Source: JBDSLU01 sp039916225 | GTDB lineage: Bacteria > Acidobacteriota > Vicinamibacteria > Vicinamibacterales > Vicinamibacteraceae | Direction: 5' to 3' | DNA length: 10,480 nt | NCBI GenBank assembly: GCA_039916225.1 | Contig: JBDSLU010000556.1 | Span: forward strand, 1-10,480 | Shown: piece after piece, positions 7,474 through 10,480 of the stretch | Position numbering within the stretch: position 1 is the first letter of the stretch | How the letters are laid out: the number at the start of each line of letters is the position of its first letter | The notes under the pieces: model-generated | What the model was told of the DNA's origin: nothing | Seen by the model: only the letters and a program-made list of their open reading frames with translations | Databases searched by the model: none | Translations under genes and position numbers: made by a program

Positions 7474-7489
7474 TGTCCCGAGTCACTAG
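7470..7489. terminator. Inverted repeat spanning both stop codons of the convergent gene pair
   Basis: CTAGTG at 7470-7475 is a perfect inverted complement of CACTAG at 7484-7489, with an 8-base loop (TCCCGAGT). The helicase stop TAG (7471-7473) lies in the left arm and the receiver-gene stop (complement of CTA, 7486-7488) in the right arm. The 6-bp stem is weak and has no T-tract on either side, so efficient intrinsic termination is doubtful. It may be a modest bidirectional terminator, a protein-binding site or coincidence. Confidence 0.35.
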
Positions 7490-8034
7490 AAACGGGCGCG
7501 CCGGGTGCGCGGGTGGCGGGTGCGGCGCTCGCCGTCGCCCAGGATCTTCGCCAGCAGCTCGTCGACCGCGTCGATCAGCTCCTCGGGCATGAACGGCTTG
7601 GCCAGAAAGGCCGATGCCTCGGGCAACCGCTGGTCGGGGAAGACGGCTTCGGGATAGAACCCCGAGATGAACAGGGTCGGCAGGCCGGGCCGGTCGGTCC
7701 GCACCCGTTCGCACACTTCGGCACCGCTCAGCCCGGGCATCATGACGTCGGTCAACAGCAGGTCGAGCGCCCCCGTGTAGCCGCCGAGCACGGTCAGCGC
7801 CTCGTCGCCGTCCTTGGCCTCGAGGACGACGTCACCCTCGAGTTCGAGGAGCAGCCGGACCACGTGGCGCACCACCGGGTCATCCTCGACGAGTAGGATC
7901 GTGCGCGGAATCCGGGCACTGTAGGTGGCGTCGCTCGCGCCCGGCAGCTCGGCGCCCGGCGGCGTCGGCGGATCGTCGTGCGTGGAATCGCCATCGGAGG
8001 CGAAAGCGGCAGCGAAGCGTGCTGTAAGAAGCAT
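7486..8034 (-). CDS. Single-domain response regulator (CheY-like receiver)
   Basis: A 182-residue protein with one REC domain. The start is ATG 8034, preceded by GGAAG three bases upstream, giving a roughly 43-residue Pro/Ala/Asp-rich, probably disordered N-terminus before the receiver (RTILLVEDD). Phosphorylation-site residues are all present: acidic Glu50-Asp51-Asp52, phosphoacceptor Asp96 in LLLTDVMMPGLSG, Ser124 in LFISGFYPEAVF, and Lys146 in FLAKPF. No DNA-binding or enzymatic output domain follows; a short basic tail (GERRTRHPRTRRARF) ends the protein. It probably receives phosphate from a hybrid or separate histidine kinase encoded elsewhere, since no kinase is in the window. SGFYPE and AFLAKPF are typical of receivers attached to hybrid kinases, so it may descend from one. 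It is convergent with the helicase gene and divergent from the exported TPR gene. Confidence 0.88.
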   Translation of the reverse strand: MLLTARFAAAFASDGDSTHDDPPTPPGAELPGASDATYSARIPRTILLVEDDPVVRHVVRLLLELEGDVVLEAKDGDEALTVLGGYTGALDLLLTDVMMPGLSGAEVCERVRTDRPGLPTLFISGFYPEAVFPDQRLPEASAFLAKPFMPEELIDAVDELLAKILGDGERRTRHPRTRRARF

Positions 8035-8217
8035 GGGCTTCCGGGTTCCCTGATTGTGCGTCTGAGGGTGTAAACGAACGGTCCGGGGTCCACCGAACAG
8101 CTCGGGTGGGTCGCCCCCGTTCCGGGCCTCCGGGCCGACCGCTCGCCGGCAAAACAACGGGTGTATGCTGCCGGTGCGCGCGAAGGGCGCGGAACCGATC
8201 ATGCGGAGGCAATCGTG
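8035..8217. other. Divergent intergenic region, response regulator / exported TPR gene
   Basis: This 183-base gap is the longest non-coding stretch in the window and must hold promoters for both flanking genes. On the plus strand TATGCT at 8164-8169 is a 4/6 match to a -10 box but has no recognisable -35 at 16-18 bases. On the minus strand a TTTACA-like box is visible, but its spacing to CACAAT is only about 10 bases, so I do not call it. No riboswitch, long repeat or small gene is apparent. Confidence 0.4.
8205..8209 (+). promoter_or_regulatory. Ribosome binding site of the exported TPR gene
   Basis: GGAGG lies 8 bases before ATG 8218 and 5 before an adjacent in-frame GTG at 8215. It is the clearest Shine-Dalgarno in the window and sets the start directly before the signal peptide, ruling out the longer in-frame start at 8161. 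Confidence 0.75.
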
Positions 8218-9189
8218 ATGCAGTGGGGGAAGTCGCAGCGGAGCGTGCTCGGGCTCCTGGTCGTCCTGGTGGCGTGGGCCGCCCCGTCGTTCGCCCAATC
8301 GACCGGCATGGTCAAGGGCAAGGTGGTCGACGCGGCCAATCAGATCGTCGAAGGGGCGACCGTCATTATCGAGACGAGCGATAGCGGCGCCCGCCGCTTC
8401 AAGGTCACGACCAACAAGAAGGGCGAGTACATCCAGATCGGCCTGCAGCCCGGCAAGTGGTCGGTCACGGCCGCGAAGGACGGCATCGGCGAAGCCAAGG
8501 CCGATGTCCGGATCACGCTCGGCGCCAGCGAACAGATCGACCTGACGCTGACCAAGGGCGGCGCCGCCGCCGGCACTGGCCCCTCGAAGGAAGAAGCGGC
8601 CAAGCAGGCGGCCATGCAGAAGGCCTTCGACGATGGCGTCGCGCTGACCCAGGCCGGCAAGCTGGATGAGGCCATCGCCAAGTTCAGTGAGGCCAAGGCC
8701 GTCAACCCTGACTGCTTCGCCTGCCAGTTCAACATCGGGCTGTCCTACGCCGCCAAGAAGGACGTCCCCAAGGCCGAAGAAGCGTTCCTCGCGGCCAGCG
8801 CCCTCAAGCCCGAGTCGCCCGAGCCGTTCAACCAGATGGCGAACATGTACAACGCCGCCAAGCAGTTCGACAAGGCGGCGCAGATGGCCGCCGAGGCGTC
8901 GAAGCGCTCGGGTGGCGCCGCGGGCGGTGGAGCCAGCGCCGAAAGCCTGTTCAACCAGGGCGTCGTGCTCTGGAACGGCCAGAAGTACGCCGAGGCCAAG
9001 GTGCAGTTCGAGGCCGCGGTGAAGGCCAAGCCGGAGTACGCCGAAGCCCACTACTGGCTCGGCATGGCGAGCCTCAACACCGGCGCGATGCCGGCCGCGC
9101 GCGCCTCGTTCGAGAGCTACCTGAAGCACGCGCCGACCGGTCAGTACGCCGAGCAGGTGAAAACCTTCCTGGCTCAGCTGCCGAAGTGA
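8218..9189 (+). CDS. Exported carboxypeptidase-regulatory-like / TPR protein
   Basis: A 323-residue protein. The start at ATG 8218 is supported by GGAGG upstream and by an immediate Sec signal peptide: MQWGKSQRS, a hydrophobic core VLGLLVVLVAWAA, and cleavage predicted after SFA (residue 26). Residues about 30-112 form a beta-rich carboxypeptidase-regulatory-like domain (GMVKGKVVDAANQIVEGATV, then KGEYIQIGLQPGKWSVTAAKDG). Residues 113-128 are a Gly/Ala linker. TPR units follow at about 135-166, 167-200, 203-232 and, after a second Gly/Ala/Ser linker (232-240), 243-276 and 277-310. C166 and C169 lie in PDCFACQFN, a C-X2-C pair that could form a disulfide outside the cytoplasm. There is no lipobox and no transmembrane helix beyond the signal. 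A periplasmic scaffolding role is likely; partners are unknown. The stop overlaps the yggS start (GTGA). Confidence 0.85.
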   Translation: MQWGKSQRSVLGLLVVLVAWAAPSFAQSTGMVKGKVVDAANQIVEGATVIIETSDSGARRFKVTTNKKGEYIQIGLQPGKWSVTAAKDGIGEAKADVRITLGASEQIDLTLTKGGAAAGTGPSKEEAAKQAAMQKAFDDGVALTQAGKLDEAIAKFSEAKAVNPDCFACQFNIGLSYAAKKDVPKAEEAFLAASALKPESPEPFNQMANMYNAAKQFDKAAQMAAEASKRSGGAAGGGASAESLFNQGVVLWNGQKYAEAKVQFEAAVKAKPEYAEAHYWLGMASLNTGAMPAARASFESYLKHAPTGQYAEQVKTFLAQLPK

Positions 9190-9908
9190 CGGAGCCTCCC
9201 GACGCGGCGGTCATCGCCGCCAACCTCGCGGCGGTGCGGGCGCGAGTCGCCCGAGCCGCCGAGGCCAACGGCCGGACCGCCGACGCGGTCCAGCTCGTCG
9301 CCGTCTCCAAGACGTTCGGCCTCGACGCCATCCGCGCCGCCATCGCCGCCGGCCAGCAGGACTTCGGCGAGAACCGCGTCCAGGAAGCGCTGCCCAAGAT
9401 CGAGGCGCTGTCGGCGGAGCATCCCGATCTCCGCTGGCACCTGATCGGCCATCTGCAGTCGAACAAGGCCCGCAAAGCCGGACGGCCGTTCGACGCCGTC
9501 CACTCGGTCGACTCCCTGGAGCTGCTGCGCCGGCTCGACGAGGCGGCGGCGGATGGCCGTCGCCAGCCGCTGTTGCTCGTCCAGGTCGACCTCGCCGGCG
9601 AAGCCACCAAGTTCGGCGCCACTCCGGACGAGGCGCGAGCCATCGTGCAGGCCGCGGCGTCGCTGCGGGCGGCCCGCCTTGTCGGCCTGATGACCCTGCC
9701 GCCCTTCTACGACGATCCGGTGGCGGCCCGCCCGATCTTCGCGCGGCTCCGCGCGTTCCGCGACGAACTCGTCGCGAGCGGCGTCCCCGCCGCGCAGCTC
9801 GCCGAACTGTCGATGGGCATGAGCCACGATTTCGAAGTGGCCATCGCCGAAGGCGCGACCATCGTCCGCGTCGGCAGCGCAATCTTCGGCGCCCGCGCAA
9901 AACTGTAA
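9186..9908 (+). CDS. yggS: YggS/PLPBP family pyridoxal 5'-phosphate homeostasis protein
   Basis: A 240-residue TIM-barrel PLP-binding protein that buffers cellular PLP and influences amino- and keto-acid balance. It has the alanine-racemase N-terminal-like fold without known enzymatic activity. The start is GTG 9186, overlapping the upstream TGA as GTGA; this yields MTEPPDAAVIAANLAAVRAR, a normal YggS N-terminus. The PLP lysine is in LVAVSKTFG (Lys42). Other family motifs are FGENRVQE (60-67), WHLIGHLQSNKAR, LVQVDLAGEATKFG, LVGLMTLPPF, and the phosphate-binding C-terminal LSMGMSHDFEVAIAEGATIVRVGSAIFG. All are intact and length is typical. Its translation is coupled to an exported TPR gene, an unusual partner, since YggS is often near proC, sepF or ftsZ in other bacteria. 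A 44-base palindromic repeat begins 2 bases after its TAA stop. Confidence 0.96.
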   Translation: MTEPPDAAVIAANLAAVRARVARAAEANGRTADAVQLVAVSKTFGLDAIRAAIAAGQQDFGENRVQEALPKIEALSAEHPDLRWHLIGHLQSNKARKAGRPFDAVHSVDSLELLRRLDEAAADGRRQPLLLVQVDLAGEATKFGATPDEARAIVQAAASLRAARLVGLMTLPPFYDDPVAARPIFARLRAFRDELVASGVPAAQLAELSMGMSHDFEVAIAEGATIVRVGSAIFGARAKL

Positions 9909-9909
9909 T

Positions 9910-9953
9910 GTTGCTCGGAGCTTGCTCCGAGCAACTTGCGGGAACTGCGTACT
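9910..9953. repeat. Palindromic repeat unit, copy 1
   Basis: A 44-base unit matching copy 2 at 40 of 44 positions. Its first 26 bases (9910-9935) form an inverted repeat: 12-base arm GTTGCTCGGAGC, 2-base centre TT, then GCTCCGAGCAAC. Each arm contains GCTC-G-GAGC, itself an inverted repeat. An 18-base tail (CTTGC followed by a purine-rich stretch and GCGTACT) is shared with copy 2. No T-tract follows on either strand. Confidence 0.9.
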
Positions 9954-9962
9954 TCGCAGGCC

Positions 9963-10006
9963 GTTGCTCGGAGCATGCTCCGAGCAACTTGCAGGATGTG
10001 CGTACT
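9963..10006. repeat. Palindromic repeat unit, copy 2
   Basis: The second 44-base unit, 53 bases downstream of copy 1 in the same orientation after a 9-base spacer. Its 26-base palindrome (9963-9988) is perfect, because the centre is AT. Differences from copy 1 are one base in the palindrome centre and three in the tail. Its last base is the first base of the TCA that is the stop codon of the minus-strand gene at 10006, so the unit abuts or slightly overlaps coding DNA. Confidence 0.9.
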
Positions 10007-10480
10007 CAGGGGCGCAGGCGGCGGTGGATGCGCAGGGCTTCGCGACCGAAGGTCAGTTCGGTCTCCAGCCTGTATTCCTCCGCGAACCACGGCTCGGCCA
10101 GGAACGTGTTCAGGCCGGCTCCTGGCTTCTCGAGGATGTAGTCGGGACGGGCGACGCGGAACGCCCGCGCGAAGTCGTGGACGCGCACCGCTGGCGCGAT
10201 CGACGGGTCGATGAGGCCGAGGGCGTCGACCATCGGCCGGCCGCCGTGGAAACCGATATAGCCGATCTCGTAGTAGCCGACCCGGCTCGTCGGCCGCGTG
10301 TGGGCAGCCAGCCACCGACCGGTTTCGATGTAGAGGCGGACGTTGTCGTTCAGGCGCGACGTTCGCGGCAGCGCCGCCAGCGGCGGCAGCGAGATCGCGA
10401 CCGCCACTACGATCGTGACCGCCGACGCGACGATCGACCGACGGTCCTGCGCCACGATCCGTGACGTCAGCCGGTCGATC
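10006..10480 (-). CDS. Membrane protein C-terminus, GT39-like glycosyltransferase tail (5' end outside window)
   Basis: The frame is open from the right edge to a stop at 10006-10008, giving about 157 residues. No start need lie in the window: GTG at 10455 is possible, but the frame continues beyond it (IDRLTSRIVAQDRR), so a longer gene is more likely. A transmembrane segment (SIVASAVTIVVAVAISLPPLAAL) is followed by a soluble domain with RLNDNVRLYIETGRWLAAH, VGYYEIGYIGFHGGRPMVDALGLIDP and RPDYILEKPG. From memory, this layout resembles the C-terminal extracytoplasmic tail of multi-spanning GT39/ArnT-like glycosyltransferases of acidobacteria and other soil bacteria, in which lipid-linked sugars are transferred. 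The catalytic N-terminal part is not in view, so activity cannot be judged. It is convergent with yggS, with both palindromic repeats between. Confidence 0.65.
   Translation of the reverse strand, partial: IDRLTSRIVAQDRRSIVASAVTIVVAVAISLPPLAALPRTSRLNDNVRLYIETGRWLAAHTRPTSRVGYYEIGYIGFHGGRPMVDALGLIDPSIAPAVRVHDFARAFRVARPDYILEKPGAGLNTFLAEPWFAEEYRLETELTFGREALRIHRRLRP

Noticed and set aside
8035..9129. Extension of the response-regulator frame upstream through the exported TPR gene
   Set aside because: The added 365 residues are antisense to a gene with signal peptide, RBS and TPR motifs, and read as Gly/Leu/Arg-rich nonsense; ATG 8034 is the sensible start.
9910..10006. The two repeats as a minimal CRISPR array
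   Set aside because: Only two units with a 9-base spacer, a fully palindromic core and no cas genes; spacing does not fit CRISPR.
9908..10141. Small plus-strand open frame across the palindromic repeats (77 residues)
   Set aside because: Its repeated peptide LLGACSEQ is just the palindrome translated; it runs antisense into the convergent membrane-protein gene and has no RBS.

Overview
This is a very GC-rich, densely coding stretch of bacterial chromosome. The best guess at origin is Acidobacteriota, probably Vicinamibacteria-like. The clues are a TPR protein paired with a 'VWFA-related Acidobacterial domain' protein, an exported carboxypeptidase-regulatory-like/TPR protein, a single-domain response regulator, and strong third-position GC bias that leaves long spurious antisense frames open. 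This assignment is inference from gene content; there is no rRNA or other marker in the window.

Layout, left to right. (1) 1-1813, plus strand: the 3' end of a TPR-protein gene overlaps (ATGA) an exported von Willebrand A-domain gene. A shrunken, frameshifted duplicate of the VWA gene follows. (2) 1818-2408, plus: a small polytopic membrane protein of the NiCoT/UreH-like metal transporter type. (3) 2416-3573, minus: an RlmI-type rRNA cytosine methyltransferase, convergent with the transporter. (4) 3601-7473, plus: an apparent operon rpiB - glyA - DinG-like Fe-S helicase with gaps of 17 and 10 bases. It diverges from the methyltransferase gene across only 27 bases. (5) 7486-8034, minus: a stand-alone CheY-like receiver, convergent with the helicase; the two TAG stops form the outer ends of one inverted repeat. 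(6) 8218-9908, plus: an exported CarboxypepD_reg-like/TPR protein overlapping (GTGA) yggS, the PLP-homeostasis protein gene. (7) 9910-10006: two 44-base direct repeats, each carrying a 26-base palindrome, which fill the whole gap between yggS and the next convergent gene. (8) 10006-10480, minus: the C-terminal part of a membrane protein resembling the tails of GT39-type glycosyltransferases.

Functionally the core is housekeeping: pentose-phosphate isomerisation (RpiB), one-carbon supply through PLP-dependent SHMT, DNA repair helicase, rRNA modification and PLP homeostasis. The accessory parts are the VWA/TPR pair with its decayed duplicate, the exported TPR protein and the palindromic repeats. 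I see no CRISPR array, transposase, prophage, tRNA or rRNA, and no multi-gene defence or biosynthetic system. The most unusual structures are the twin palindromic repeats at 9910-10006 and the decayed VWA duplicate at 1478-1813.
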